Assembly: GCA_963601915.1 (NCBI GenBank)
Contig: CAVCGL010000003.1
Span: 1 to 64,000 of the forward strand
DNA length: 64,000 bases
Reading direction: 5' to 3'
Source: Butyricicoccus_A sp963601915
GTDB taxonomy: Bacteria; Bacillota; Clostridia; Oscillospirales; Butyricicoccaceae
Both the position numbers and the translations under genes were made by a program. Of the stretch, positions 7,556 through 16,029 are shown piece by piece (position 1 is the stretch's first letter; every line of letters begins with the position of its first letter). The notes beneath the pieces were generated by a model. It was not told where the DNA came from. It ran no database searches and was given only the letters and a program-made list of their open reading frames with translations.

Positions 7556-8695
7556 TCATTCAGAAACAGAAACCCAGATGTTTCCCTTTTCATTGCTCTT
7601 GACGCAGGCATCCACAAACGCCATGCTCTTGATGCCGTCGGCAATGGTCGGATGCGGCAGCTGCGGGACATCTTCTCCCATGCAGCGCAGCACATCGTGG
7701 CAAAAACCGCGGTAATAGTTTCCAAATGCCTCAAAGAATCCCTCCGGATGCCCTGCCGCAATGCGGGACAGGTTCTCGACGCGCTTGGTCAGGAACGACC
7801 GGCCATTGGTGTAGTAGATCTCCGGCCCGTTTGCCTTCGTCACTTTGAGCCGCGTCGGCTGTTCATGCGACCATTCCAGCGAGCCTTTGTCACCGAATAC
7901 ACGAATGGAAACGCCGCATTCGTGGCCAATGGCTACCTGAGATGCCCACAGCAGTCCCGGCACGCCGCCGGTCAGCTTGAGCATCACCTGTGCATTGGTG
8001 TCCAGCGGCATATCCGCCGGAATCGGAGTCAGATTTGCCAATACCTGTTCAATATCCAATCCAGTTGCCCGCTCGATCAGGCACGACAGATGCGTGCCAA
8101 TATCGGCACAGCACGCGGAATCTCCCGCCTGTGACCGGTCAAAACGCCACGCATGGCGCACATCATCGCCGCGATCCAGTCCGTTCATGACCCAGTCCTG
8201 CGGATACTCCGCAACAACCGTCAAAATTTTGCCGATTTCTCCCATCTCGACCATATCTCGGATCTGATGAATCATCGGATAATTGACATAGGTATAGGAC
8301 ACGCCAAAATGCAGGCCCTTTTCCTCTGCCAGCTTTTGCAGCTCTTTCGCCTCTTGGATGTTCATCGCCACCGGCTTGTCGCAGGACACATGAATGCCGT
8401 GCTCCAAAAATGCCTTGGCAATCGGAAAATGCGTCTTGTTCGGCGTCGCAATGACGACAAAATCAATGCCATCCTCGCGGGCACTCTCTTTCTCGACCAT
8501 CTCTTTGTAGTCGGTATACAATCTATCGCTCGGAATATGCCACTGCTCTCCCGTCGCCTGATTTTTCTCCGCATGTCGGGAAAAACAGCCCGCCGTCATG
8601 ATTGCCAAATCGTCCATCTGTGCGCCGCGGTGATGGACATCGCCGATAAACGAGCCGATGCCGCCGCCTACCATGCCAAACCGAAGATGTTTCAT
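7556..8695 (-). CDS. Gfo/Idh/MocA-family oxidoreductase
   Basis: NAD(P)-dependent dehydrogenase of sugars or cyclitols. The 379-residue protein has the Rossmann fold start FGMVGGGIGSFIG, the IATPNKTH strand-loop, the CDKPVAMN motif containing the conserved catalytic-region lysine near residue 110, and the C-terminal alpha/beta domain with the conserved Asp-His helix CCADIGTHLSCLIERATG near residue 198. The exact substrate cannot be read. AGGAGGAAAAGACG precedes the ATG. Its upstream neighbour on the same strand is an AraC regulator, and a second family member is divergent at 9854, which together suggest a small catabolic locus for an inositol-like or amino-sugar compound. Confidence 0.88.
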   Translation of the reverse strand: MKHLRFGMVGGGIGSFIGDVHHRGAQMDDLAIMTAGCFSRHAEKNQATGEQWHIPSDRLYTDYKEMVEKESAREDGIDFVVIATPNKTHFPIAKAFLEHGIHVSCDKPVAMNIQEAKELQKLAEEKGLHFGVSYTYVNYPMIHQIRDMVEMGEIGKILTVVAEYPQDWVMNGLDRGDDVRHAWRFDRSQAGDSACCADIGTHLSCLIERATGLDIEQVLANLTPIPADMPLDTNAQVMLKLTGGVPGLLWASQVAIGHECGVSIRVFGDKGSLEWSHEQPTRLKVTKANGPEIYYTNGRSFLTKRVENLSRIAAGHPEGFFEAFGNYYRGFCHDVLRCMGEDVPQLPHPTIADGIKSMAFVDACVKSNEKGNIWVSVSE

Positions 8696-8814
8696 CGTCT
8701 TTTCCTCCTAAAACCAATTGATTTCCAATTTGATTCTTCTTTTCTGTGCTTTCATTGTATAAAATCAAGCGAGGAAAAACCGATGCAATCGGCGCATAAA
8801 CAGAAGCAATCCAA

Positions 8815-9657
8815 TCATACCGGCATGTTGCGAAATTGACGCGGAGACATGCCAGTTTTAGCGCGAAATGCCGCCGCAAAGCTCGTGTCATACGCATAGC
8901 CGACTTCTCCTGCAATCTCAATGACAGACAGCTGGGTCTCTTTGAGCAGCGTCTTGGCTCGATTGATGCGCAGGTTGATGAGATACTCATGCGGGGACTG
9001 GCCGGTAGACGCGCGAAACAGTCGATTCATTTGGGACGCGCTGAGATGAAACTGCTGTGCCAGCTCTGCCACGGACAGTTCCTCCCGCAGATGTTCGTGC
9101 AAATACCGCTGCGCCTGGGCAATGAGCGGATGGTCAGCGGCAATGCGGTCTGTGGTGTACAGCAGTCCGCACAGCAGGGTATGCAGCCGTTGCGATGCCG
9201 TCACCTCATTGATCTGTCCAACCTGCTGCATTTGATTGACAATGCGCTGCATCTGCTCCAGCAAATACCGATTTCCGTCCACGCGAATGACCGCGCCGTG
9301 CGTCTGCAAAATTTCCCGGTAAAAATCCATGGTGTTTGCGCCGTCAAAATGCAGCCACAAGTATTCCAACGGCTGGACAGCGTGATAGGCGTGCGGCTGA
9401 TAGCAGTTCAAAAATGCCAGTTCTCCCGCACGAACCCGCGCAGTTCCGTGGTCATCACTTGCGATTTCCATCTCTCCGCGCAGCACGTACAGCAGCAAAA
9501 AGCTCGGATAGCTGTCTCGCTCAACCGTGTAATGGGTATCACAATAAAAGTGTCCTGCCCGCTGGAGATAATACAGGACAGCACACGCCTGTTTGGATGC
9601 TGTGGCATCAAACAGCTCTGATTTTTGTGCAACGCCTTTTTCATAGGGAAGCGGCAT
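8815..9657 (-). CDS. AraC-family transcriptional regulator
   Basis: A 280-residue activator-type regulator. The N-terminal half is a cupin-like ligand-binding domain (LRGEMEIASDDHGTARVRAGELAFLNCYQPHAYHA around residue 58-95). The C-terminal 100 residues hold two HTH motifs (LSVAELAQQFHLSASQMNRLF and LSVIEIAGEVGYAYDTSFAAAF, ending in FRAKTGMSPRQFR). AAGGAG precedes the ATG at 9657. It lies between two dehydrogenase genes and is divergent from the one at 9854, so it most likely controls both in response to their substrate. No sensing ligand can be deduced. Confidence 0.92.
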   Translation of the reverse strand: MPLPYEKGVAQKSELFDATASKQACAVLYYLQRAGHFYCDTHYTVERDSYPSFLLLYVLRGEMEIASDDHGTARVRAGELAFLNCYQPHAYHAVQPLEYLWLHFDGANTMDFYREILQTHGAVIRVDGNRYLLEQMQRIVNQMQQVGQINEVTASQRLHTLLCGLLYTTDRIAADHPLIAQAQRYLHEHLREELSVAELAQQFHLSASQMNRLFRASTGQSPHEYLINLRINRAKTLLKETQLSVIEIAGEVGYAYDTSFAAAFRAKTGMSPRQFRNMPV

Positions 9658-9692
9658 GGTGTATTCTCCTTTCTTCCCATGTTTTCTCTGCC

Positions 9693-9698
9693 ATTATA
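9693..9698 (-). promoter_or_regulatory. Extended -10 of the AraC-family gene
   Basis: TGATATAAT on the minus strand is a TGn-extended -10; the corresponding -35 is poor. Confidence 0.5.
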
Positions 9699-9853
9699 TC
9701 ACGCATCCATGCAGTGTGCACAAAAAATGCGCGAAATTCTTCGGTTTCCGCGCGATTCTCTACGTCATTTTCTCCGCTCATTTTCTATACTGAAAGCAGA
9801 AATCAACCGATACCATCAACAACCAACAAGTATTGCTGCAAGGAGGATATACG

Positions 9854-10852
9854 ATGAAAAACAAGGAAATGATCTCTGTCGGCGTCATCGGTGCCGGAGG
9901 CTTTATCGGTCAGGATCATCTAAAGCGCCTGTCTACGGTCATTGAAGGCGTCAACATCGAAATGCTGTACGATTTGAACACAGAAAAGTGCACCGAGCTT
10001 GCAAACAAATACCATGCCCGCGTCGCTGCTTCTGCCGAAGAATTGATTGCCGATCCGCAGGTCGATGCGGTACTCATTACCGCATGGGACGGCGTGCACG
10101 CCGATTTAACGCTGAAATGCATCGCAGCCCGCAAGCCGGTATTCTGTGAAAAGCCGCTCGCAACCACCATCGAGGACTGCAAAAAAATCGTAGAAGCGGA
10201 AAAAGAAGCGGGCGAAACGCTCGTACAGGTCGGCTTTATGCGCCGCTTTGACGCGGATTACCGCAAGATGAAGGAAATTCTCAAATCCGGCGAGCTGGGT
10301 GCGCCGATTATGGCGCATTGTATCAGCCGTACCCCGCGCATTGCTCCCGGCTTCACAGATCCGATGCAGATTACCAACATCGTCATCCATGAAATCGACC
10401 TGTTCCGCTGGATGTTGGACGAGGAATTGGTGCGCAGTCAGGTACATTTCTCCCGCTCCACCGGCTTTGCCGAGTCCGGTCTGCATGATCCGCAGCTCGT
10501 ACTCATGTGGTCGGAAAGCGGCGTGCTGATTGATGTAGAGTCCTCTGCCAACAGCTACTACGGCTATGAAATCGGCTGTGAAATTGTCTGCGAAAAGGGT
10601 ACGCTCCGCCTGCCGGTTCCGGCTGCTCCTATCGTCCGTTCGCGCTTGCAGTGTGCTGTTCCGGTGATGGATGACTGGTCAGAGCGCTTCCCGGATGCGT
10701 ATAAAAACGAATTACAGCACTGGATTGATTATCTGCGCGGCAAAACCAACCAGCCTGGCCCGGGCACACAGGACGGCTATGCTGCCTGCGTCACCGCAGA
10801 TGCCCTCATTCGTTCTCAGCAGACCGGCAACACAGAGAGCATTGTTTTATAA
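9854..10852 (+). CDS. Gfo/Idh/MocA-family oxidoreductase, inositol 2-dehydrogenase-like
   Basis: A 332-residue NAD(P)-dependent dehydrogenase. VGVIGAGGFIGQDHLKRL is the dinucleotide-binding start, FCEKPLATTIEDCKKIV the EKP motif, and VGFMRRFDADYRKMKEIL plus NIVIHEIDLFRWMLDEE the typical IolG-like middle with the conserved His-Glu-Ile-Asp. These features resemble myo-inositol dehydrogenase, but the rest of an iol operon is absent, so the substrate is left open. The ATG at 9854 follows AAGGAGG; an upstream in-frame start lacks a ribosome site. A TATACT -10 lies at 9786-9791 with no good -35, as expected for AraC-type activation. Confidence 0.88.
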   Translation: MKNKEMISVGVIGAGGFIGQDHLKRLSTVIEGVNIEMLYDLNTEKCTELANKYHARVAASAEELIADPQVDAVLITAWDGVHADLTLKCIAARKPVFCEKPLATTIEDCKKIVEAEKEAGETLVQVGFMRRFDADYRKMKEILKSGELGAPIMAHCISRTPRIAPGFTDPMQITNIVIHEIDLFRWMLDEELVRSQVHFSRSTGFAESGLHDPQLVLMWSESGVLIDVESSANSYYGYEIGCEIVCEKGTLRLPVPAAPIVRSRLQCAVPVMDDWSERFPDAYKNELQHWIDYLRGKTNQPGPGTQDGYAACVTADALIRSQQTGNTESIVL

Positions 10853-10886
10853 ACGCTATTTTCTTTTCCCAACTTATTTGCATAAG

Positions 10887-10916
10887 AGAACGGATGCCCA
10901 TATGGACATCCGTTCT
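10887..10916. terminator. Bidirectional terminator between the IolG-like and HydF-like genes
   Basis: A perfect 10-bp stem AGAACGGATG/CATCCGTTCT with a 10-base loop separates two convergent genes. Confidence 0.8.
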
Positions 10917-10933
10917 TGCTTTTTCTCTAACAT

Positions 10934-12148
10934 TTATTCTTTCGGCAACAGTACAGCTTCGCAGCGATCCAAAATGCCTGCCAGCTGTGCCAGCACGGTG
11001 CCGTAGTTTGCAGACGGAACGCCTGCTTCGCGGCAGATTGCCACGCGCGCCTGTACCGAGCGGGTGGACATGGTCGCACCGGTATCATGAATGACCAGAT
11101 CATACTCTGCCAAATTTTCCGGCAAATCCAAGCCGAAATTATAATCAATTTGCAGCTCCTCGCCAATCAGACGGCGCAGGGAACGCGGAATCTTGATGCG
11201 TCCAATCTCCTTGTACACTTCACTCGCACGGCTGCCAACCGCAACCAGAACACGGCTCTCCTCGGTCAAATTGCTCATCGTGCGTGCGCCGTCGATAAAG
11301 TCCTGCAGTACGCCGCGCTGCTTGGCATACAGCAGCGAATAGGAGGTCAGCGGAACGTTTTCCGGCACAATGTCGCGCACCTTGCTAAACGAGCGCGCAT
11401 AAGCAATAACCAGATCGACACGCGGAATCTCCTTGAGTGCGTTTTCTAAATCGTCCTCATGAATGATAACACAGCGCGCACCGCGGTTAATCAGATCCAT
11501 CATAATCAGATACTCGTGAATTAAGCCGGACTCCGGCACCAGCATCAGGACATAATCGCCCTCCCGCACCAGATTATCCGGTATCAGCGAACCTTCAAAG
11601 TCCTCGCTCGTGCGCACCATCTGCGACAGACGGGCACGCAGCAGCGATACCGAACCGGATGTATTGGCGGAAATAAAAATAGCGTCCGGAAATTCCATCT
11701 TGAGCTTTGCAATATCTCCCGCATACGCCTCATCGCAGCGATTGAATACCTGCAGGTACGGCACATCGTTTTTGATGAGCCAATCATGTGCATGCTGATA
11801 GGTTTTTCGTGCTTCCTCGTTAAACTCCTGAATGTTGATGACATAAATCGCAATGTCCGCGCGGCGAACGATATTGCGCACCGCCGAGGCATTTTCACCG
11901 TTCAGTTCACTGACGTCATTGAGTCCTGCCGTGTCAATCAGTGTAACCTCACCGATATGTCCGAGACGGCAGCTGCCTACAATCGGACTGAACTTTTTCG
12001 TGCCCTTCTGTTCAACATCCTTCTTATGAGAAACCAAAAGGTTAAAAATGCTCGTCTTACCACTGCCTACCTGACCAAACAGGACAATGTGTCGATTTTG
12101 GCCGCCAATTTCGCCTGCCAAATCTGCTGATAAATAGTTATGTCTCAT
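10934..12148 (-). CDS. HydF-like GTPase lacking the iron-sulfur cluster ligands
   Basis: Homologue of the [FeFe]-hydrogenase maturation GTPase HydF along its whole 404-residue length: GTPase domain (P-loop GQVGSGKT at 25-32, DTAG at 72-75, NRCD at 136-139 in place of NKxD), a middle dimerisation domain with VPLTSYSLLYAKQRG, and the C-terminal cluster domain (IGRIKIPRSLRR, then GVPSANYG and GILDR). In HydF the C-terminal domain carries CxH...HCxxC. Here the first site reads VGSRAS (Ser306) and the second HDTGAT (Thr356, Thr359), so every cluster cysteine is replaced while the surrounding fold is conserved. It has its own promoter and no hydrogenase neighbours. Most likely a divergent paralogue with a different role; calling it a working HydF would be wrong. 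Confidence 0.85.
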   Translation of the reverse strand: MRHNYLSADLAGEIGGQNRHIVLFGQVGSGKTSIFNLLVSHKKDVEQKGTKKFSPIVGSCRLGHIGEVTLIDTAGLNDVSELNGENASAVRNIVRRADIAIYVINIQEFNEEARKTYQHAHDWLIKNDVPYLQVFNRCDEAYAGDIAKLKMEFPDAIFISANTSGSVSLLRARLSQMVRTSEDFEGSLIPDNLVREGDYVLMLVPESGLIHEYLIMMDLINRGARCVIIHEDDLENALKEIPRVDLVIAYARSFSKVRDIVPENVPLTSYSLLYAKQRGVLQDFIDGARTMSNLTEESRVLVAVGSRASEVYKEIGRIKIPRSLRRLIGEELQIDYNFGLDLPENLAEYDLVIHDTGATMSTRSVQARVAICREAGVPSANYGTVLAQLAGILDRCEAVLLPKE

Positions 12149-12238
12149 GCTCTTTCTCCTTCCTGTATCTCTATGCTGTTGCGCGGCGGAAGGAAGCCTC
12201 CTTTGAACTCTTTTCTATATTCTTATTTTCTGGATTTC

Positions 12239-12266
12239 ATTATATCATGAAAATGTAAAATGTACA
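12239..12266 (-). promoter_or_regulatory. Promoter of the HydF-like gene
   Basis: TGTACA (12266-12261), 16-base spacer, then TATAAT (12244-12239) with a TGA extension on the minus strand. Confidence 0.65.
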
Positions 12267-12334
12267 GCTTGTACCCATCAACTTTCCCTGTTCTCAGTGT
12301 AGCATATACGCCTCTATTCATCAAGCGTCCTGAC

Positions 12335-12366
12335 GAAAAAAGCGCCTGCCAATTGGCAGACGCTTT
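12335..12366 (-). terminator. Terminator of the femX-ricT operon
   Basis: An 11-bp stem with one mismatch and an AATT loop (12339-12366) ends in six T on the minus strand, immediately after the ricT stop. Confidence 0.85.
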
Positions 12367-12373
12367 CCCTCTG

Positions 12374-13615
12374 TTATGCTTCCGGCGCACCGGTTTTATT
12401 TTCTTCCTTTGGACGTCTCTTCGGACGGCGGCGGCGCGGCGGACGATGGGCATCGACAAATTCCTTGTCCTCCGATGCTCGGCGCTCGTTGTGTGCCGGA
12501 CGGGAATCTCCTTGCTCATTTCTGCTACGCTCACGGCGCGGACGGCGCGGGCGATTTTTATGCGGCTTGTCACCGGATTTTCCCGATCTTTCCTGCTTTT
12601 CGCCGGATTCTTTTTCATGGTTCGGCTTCGGGGCAGCCTCTGGATTTTTCCGGCGGCGCTTCGGGCGCTCGGTGCGGCGGCGCTCCTGCTGCGGCTCGGC
12701 AGCTGCCTCCGCTCCCTGCTCCGGTGTCTCCACCGTATCGACCAGCTTTTCTGCTACCTTCGGCGCAGCGGCTGTCGGGCGCGGTGTCGGGCGGCGCGTT
12801 CTGCGGCCCGCCTGCAATACCTGACAGTCTGTGCAGGCATAGACGCGCGGCGTGTCCGGATCATCCTCCAGCTGTACCGTGCACTGTCCGCGCAGCATGG
12901 CATTGCTGAGCACCACACCAACGCCGTCCGGCGTCTGTACCGTGGAATCCACACGCGGGGTCACGCGCGACAGCTCCTCATACGCTTCCTGCTCGTATTT
13001 CAAACAGCACATGAGTCTGCCGCAGGTACCGGAAATCTTTGTTGGATTGAGCGACAGATTCTGTTGTTTTGCCATATTGATGGAAACCGGCTGAAAATCG
13101 TCCAGGAACGATGCGCAGCACAGCGGTCTGCCACAAATGCCCAGTCCGCCGAGAACCTTCGCCTCATCGCGCACGCCGATCTGGCGCAGCTCAATGCGCG
13201 TGCGGAACACCGATGCCAGATCCTTAACCAGCTCACGGAAATCCACACGGCCGTCTGCGGTAAAATAAAACAGCACTTTGTTGAGATCAAACGTATATTC
13301 GACCGAGACCAGCTTCATATCCAGCTTGTGCTCGATAATCTTCTTTTCGCAAATCGCAAAGGCTTCCTTTGCCCGCTTTTGGTTGGTCTCCACGACCTTT
13401 TCATCCGAATGTGTCGCAACGCGCAGCAGCTTCTTGAGCGGCTTGACGACCTCGCCCTCTGCGACGTCTTTGTTGGCAATTGCGACTTCTCCGTATTCTA
13501 CGCCGCGCGCCGTCTCGACAATGACATGCTGTCCCACCGTCGTCTCGATGCCGCACGGATCAAAATAATATACTTTTCCGACTTCTTTGAATCGGACGCC
13601 TATAATCTGAGCCAA
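12374..13615 (-). CDS. ricT: PSP1-domain protein RicT (YaaT) with a long basic tail
   Basis: Member of the RicT/YaaT family, in Bacillus part of the Ric complex that carries 4Fe-4S clusters, adjusts RNase Y-dependent mRNA processing and affects sporulation. Of 413 residues the first 270 are the conserved PSP1 core with the cysteine sets GICGRPLCCASFL and GTCGRLMCCLKYEQ. The last 140 residues are low-complexity and very basic (runs of Arg, Lys, Pro and Glu), probably disordered and RNA-binding; Bacillus RicT lacks such a tail. The start is set at TTG 13615, seven bases after AGGAGG, giving LAQIIGVRFKEVG. It is the last gene of the operon, after holB, as in Bacillus where yaaT follows holB. Confidence 0.92.
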   Translation of the reverse strand: MAQIIGVRFKEVGKVYYFDPCGIETTVGQHVIVETARGVEYGEVAIANKDVAEGEVVKPLKKLLRVATHSDEKVVETNQKRAKEAFAICEKKIIEHKLDMKLVSVEYTFDLNKVLFYFTADGRVDFRELVKDLASVFRTRIELRQIGVRDEAKVLGGLGICGRPLCCASFLDDFQPVSINMAKQQNLSLNPTKISGTCGRLMCCLKYEQEAYEELSRVTPRVDSTVQTPDGVGVVLSNAMLRGQCTVQLEDDPDTPRVYACTDCQVLQAGRRTRRPTPRPTAAAPKVAEKLVDTVETPEQGAEAAAEPQQERRRTERPKRRRKNPEAAPKPNHEKESGEKQERSGKSGDKPHKNRPRRPRRERSRNEQGDSRPAHNERRASEDKEFVDAHRPPRRRRPKRRPKEENKTGAPEA

Positions 13616-13666
13616 AATCTTTCCTCCTACGTCTCGCCAAACCGGCAAAACGCTCTCTCATAAAAT

Positions 13667-14647
13667 CTATTGTATCCGCTCAAAGCTTCCGGCAGCAAGG
13701 CAGCCTGTCAGCAGTGCCATGCTCGGATTGCGGGAAATGCGTTCATCCAGCTCGCCCATCCAATCGTACAGCGCGAGCATTTGCCGAACGGTGAGCCTTC
13801 GGCTCACTAGGTTCGTCTGTTCTTGTAGTGCCGGAATCAGTGGGGATGCCATGCCATGTGCGCAGAAAATCGCATCGCGCATCGCCGTGCGCAGGGCTGT
13901 CAGCACATGGGAAAACTGCTGCCGCGACAAGCCGGAGCAGTGCTCTGCGGCTTCCAGCAGGCGCAATTCATTTTTGCTGTCCAGCGCGCGCAAAAATTCG
14001 CCCGCCAGCTGTGTGATCTCTTCCGCGTCTTCACTCAGTGCCGCAATCGCATCCCCTGCGATACCCTGACAGCCTGCGGCGGCAGACTGCAAGACCGCGG
14101 CATCTTTTTCCGGATACCGCTGCCGCAGCAGATGCAGCACCGACCCTCGATCCAGCGGCGCCAACGCATACTGGGTGCAGCGCGACAAAATCGTAGGCAA
14201 AATCGCGCTCTCATTTTCCGTCATCAAAAGAAAAAAGGCATATTCCGGCGGCTCTTCCAGCAGCTTGAGCAGTGCATTTTGCGCCGCAGCGTTCATGTTC
14301 TGCGCATGGCGAATGAGAAAAATGCGGCGGTCACTGTCGCCCGGATAGACCGCGCATTCCGACCGAATGCGGCGTGCCGTGTCCACTTTGATCTCTGCAT
14401 CACCCAAATCAATACAGGTGACATCCGAATGATTGTTCTGCTCGACCTTGCGACAGGCAGCGCACTGCCCGCACGGCTTTTCGCCGGTGCTCTCGCACAT
14501 AAGTGCCATGGTCAGCACACGCGCCGCCGTCAGCTTACCAATGCCTTTCGGCCCGGTCAGCAGAATGCTCTGCGGAAATCGTCCGCGCAGGGCATGTTGC
14601 CAAGCCGCTTTTAATTCCTCATTTCCCAGCAGACTGGCAAACGTCAT
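13667..14647 (-). CDS. holB: DNA polymerase III delta-prime subunit
   Basis: Clamp-loader subunit that helps load the beta clamp during replication. The 326-residue protein shows the AAA+ domain with SILLTGPKGIGKLTAARVL (a Walker A-like loop), a zinc module with four cysteines (CESTGEKPCGQCAACR), DVTCIDLG, VDTARRI, LLKLLEEPPEYAFFLL and the sensor SRC motif in ILSRCTQY. The ATG at 14647 is used because AGGAAAGGCGG precedes it; seven further upstream codons are open but unsupported. It starts 17 bases after the stop of the decarboxylase-like gene and precedes ricT, a conserved Firmicute neighbourhood. Confidence 0.94.
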   Translation of the reverse strand: MTFASLLGNEELKAAWQHALRGRFPQSILLTGPKGIGKLTAARVLTMALMCESTGEKPCGQCAACRKVEQNNHSDVTCIDLGDAEIKVDTARRIRSECAVYPGDSDRRIFLIRHAQNMNAAAQNALLKLLEEPPEYAFFLLMTENESAILPTILSRCTQYALAPLDRGSVLHLLRQRYPEKDAAVLQSAAAGCQGIAGDAIAALSEDAEEITQLAGEFLRALDSKNELRLLEAAEHCSGLSRQQFSHVLTALRTAMRDAIFCAHGMASPLIPALQEQTNLVSRRLTVRQMLALYDWMGELDERISRNPSMALLTGCLAAGSFERIQ

Positions 14648-14664
14648 GACGGTTCCGCCTTTCC

Positions 14665-16029
14665 TCAAAAATCACCATCCATCACGCAAATGGATGCAGT
14701 ATCAGTATACCATCCGTCCCGCAGAAATTCAATGTGAACTTGCCGAATCCGCTCTCCCGGATACACCAGCGGTACGCCGGGCGGATACGGCGTAATCGGC
14801 CGCGCACAGATTTTTCCGGCACTGCGCCCTAGCGGCACGGTTGTTTTTTTGCCAAACCATGCCTTTCGCACCGAACACACGCGCTCCGGCTCCGGAAACG
14901 GCAGCGGCTCGGCGTGCGGCTTCGACACCGCGCAAAACCGCTTGTCACGCAGCGCACCCATGAGCCGCGCATAATCGCGCTCGGTATCTGCGCCGGTACA
15001 GATACACACGAGATAATTGGCGTCCGCCATCTCCGCATCAATCGCAAAATCCTCATGCAAAATGGCAGAAAGCTGCTGTCCCGTAACATTGGTGTCCGTG
15101 CAGCGAATGGTCAGTCTGCACGGGTCAAGCGGCGCTTTTTCCTCTGTCAGGACATCAAACACGGTTGTCCGTGCAATCTCCCGCCGGAGCGCCTGTACCC
15201 GCACGGCGCACTGCGCATACGCCGCAGCGCCGTCCCCTTCCAGCCAAGCCCGCGCCAAATCAATAGAGGCGAGCAGCAGATACGACGGGCTGGACGTGCC
15301 GAACAGCGGCGCCGTCTCCAGCAGCGTGTCAAACGGAATGCGGCCGGATGACAGCAAAATCGCACTCTGTCCCCATGCCGGCAGCGTTTTATGCGTGCTC
15401 ACCGCCGCGAGATCTGCTCCCTGTTCGATAGGTGACGGCAGGCCGACCGCCTTGAGATGGGCACCGTGCGCCGCATCGACAAGCAGCGGCACGCCGTGTG
15501 CGTGGCAAATCTCTGCCAACCTCGGGATGTCCTGCAAAATGCCATAGTAATTGGGGCTGGTCACTAGAACGGCGGACGCCTGCGGGTGCTCTTGCAGCGT
15601 CTGTTCCACCGTTTTCGGATCAAGCAGCCCCGGCATTCCGTCCAGCGGTTCCGGCACGACAAACACCGGTGTCAAATCCAGCAGTGCCATCGCGTGCGTG
15701 ACGGATTTATGGCAGTTTCGGTCTAAAATCAGCGTGCCGCCCTCCGGCACAGCCGCGCCGATTGCCGCCATCAGTGCCTGCGTGGAGCCACCGGTCAGAA
15801 ACAGGCAGTCGTGTGCGCCGTAATACCGCGCGGCATCGCGCTCGGCGGAGAGAATCGGCTCATCTCCCTCATATAAGTTGCCGGTTCCTTCGATTTCCGT
15901 ATAATCAATCGGAAATGGAAAATTCAGTTCCGGCAAAACCGGACGGCCTTTGTGTCCCGGCATATGAAAACGGGCGGCCTTGCGAGCCGCCTGTTTCCGT
16001 AATTGTTCATACAATCTTGCGTCAGACAT
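14665..16029 (-). CDS. Orn/Lys/Arg decarboxylase-like PLP enzyme (YaaO type)
   Basis: Fold-type I PLP enzyme of the bacterial basic amino-acid decarboxylase family, likely cytoplasmic, producing a polyamine precursor such as cadaverine, putrescine or agmatine. Of 454 residues, RFHMPGHKGRPVLPE near 21-35 is the family signature, TGGSTQALMAAI holds the cofactor phosphate, LLVDAAHGAHL has the cofactor Asp and His, and VSTHKTLPAW contains the PLP-binding lysine. As in YaaO the N-terminal wing domain of inducible decarboxylases is missing. It overlaps the end of alr by eight bases and lies upstream of holB, as yaaO is near holB in Bacillus. Substrate preference is not readable. Confidence 0.9.
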   Translation of the reverse strand: MSDARLYEQLRKQAARKAARFHMPGHKGRPVLPELNFPFPIDYTEIEGTGNLYEGDEPILSAERDAARYYGAHDCLFLTGGSTQALMAAIGAAVPEGGTLILDRNCHKSVTHAMALLDLTPVFVVPEPLDGMPGLLDPKTVEQTLQEHPQASAVLVTSPNYYGILQDIPRLAEICHAHGVPLLVDAAHGAHLKAVGLPSPIEQGADLAAVSTHKTLPAWGQSAILLSSGRIPFDTLLETAPLFGTSSPSYLLLASIDLARAWLEGDGAAAYAQCAVRVQALRREIARTTVFDVLTEEKAPLDPCRLTIRCTDTNVTGQQLSAILHEDFAIDAEMADANYLVCICTGADTERDYARLMGALRDKRFCAVSKPHAEPLPFPEPERVCSVRKAWFGKKTTVPLGRSAGKICARPITPYPPGVPLVYPGERIRQVHIEFLRDGWYTDTASICVMDGDF

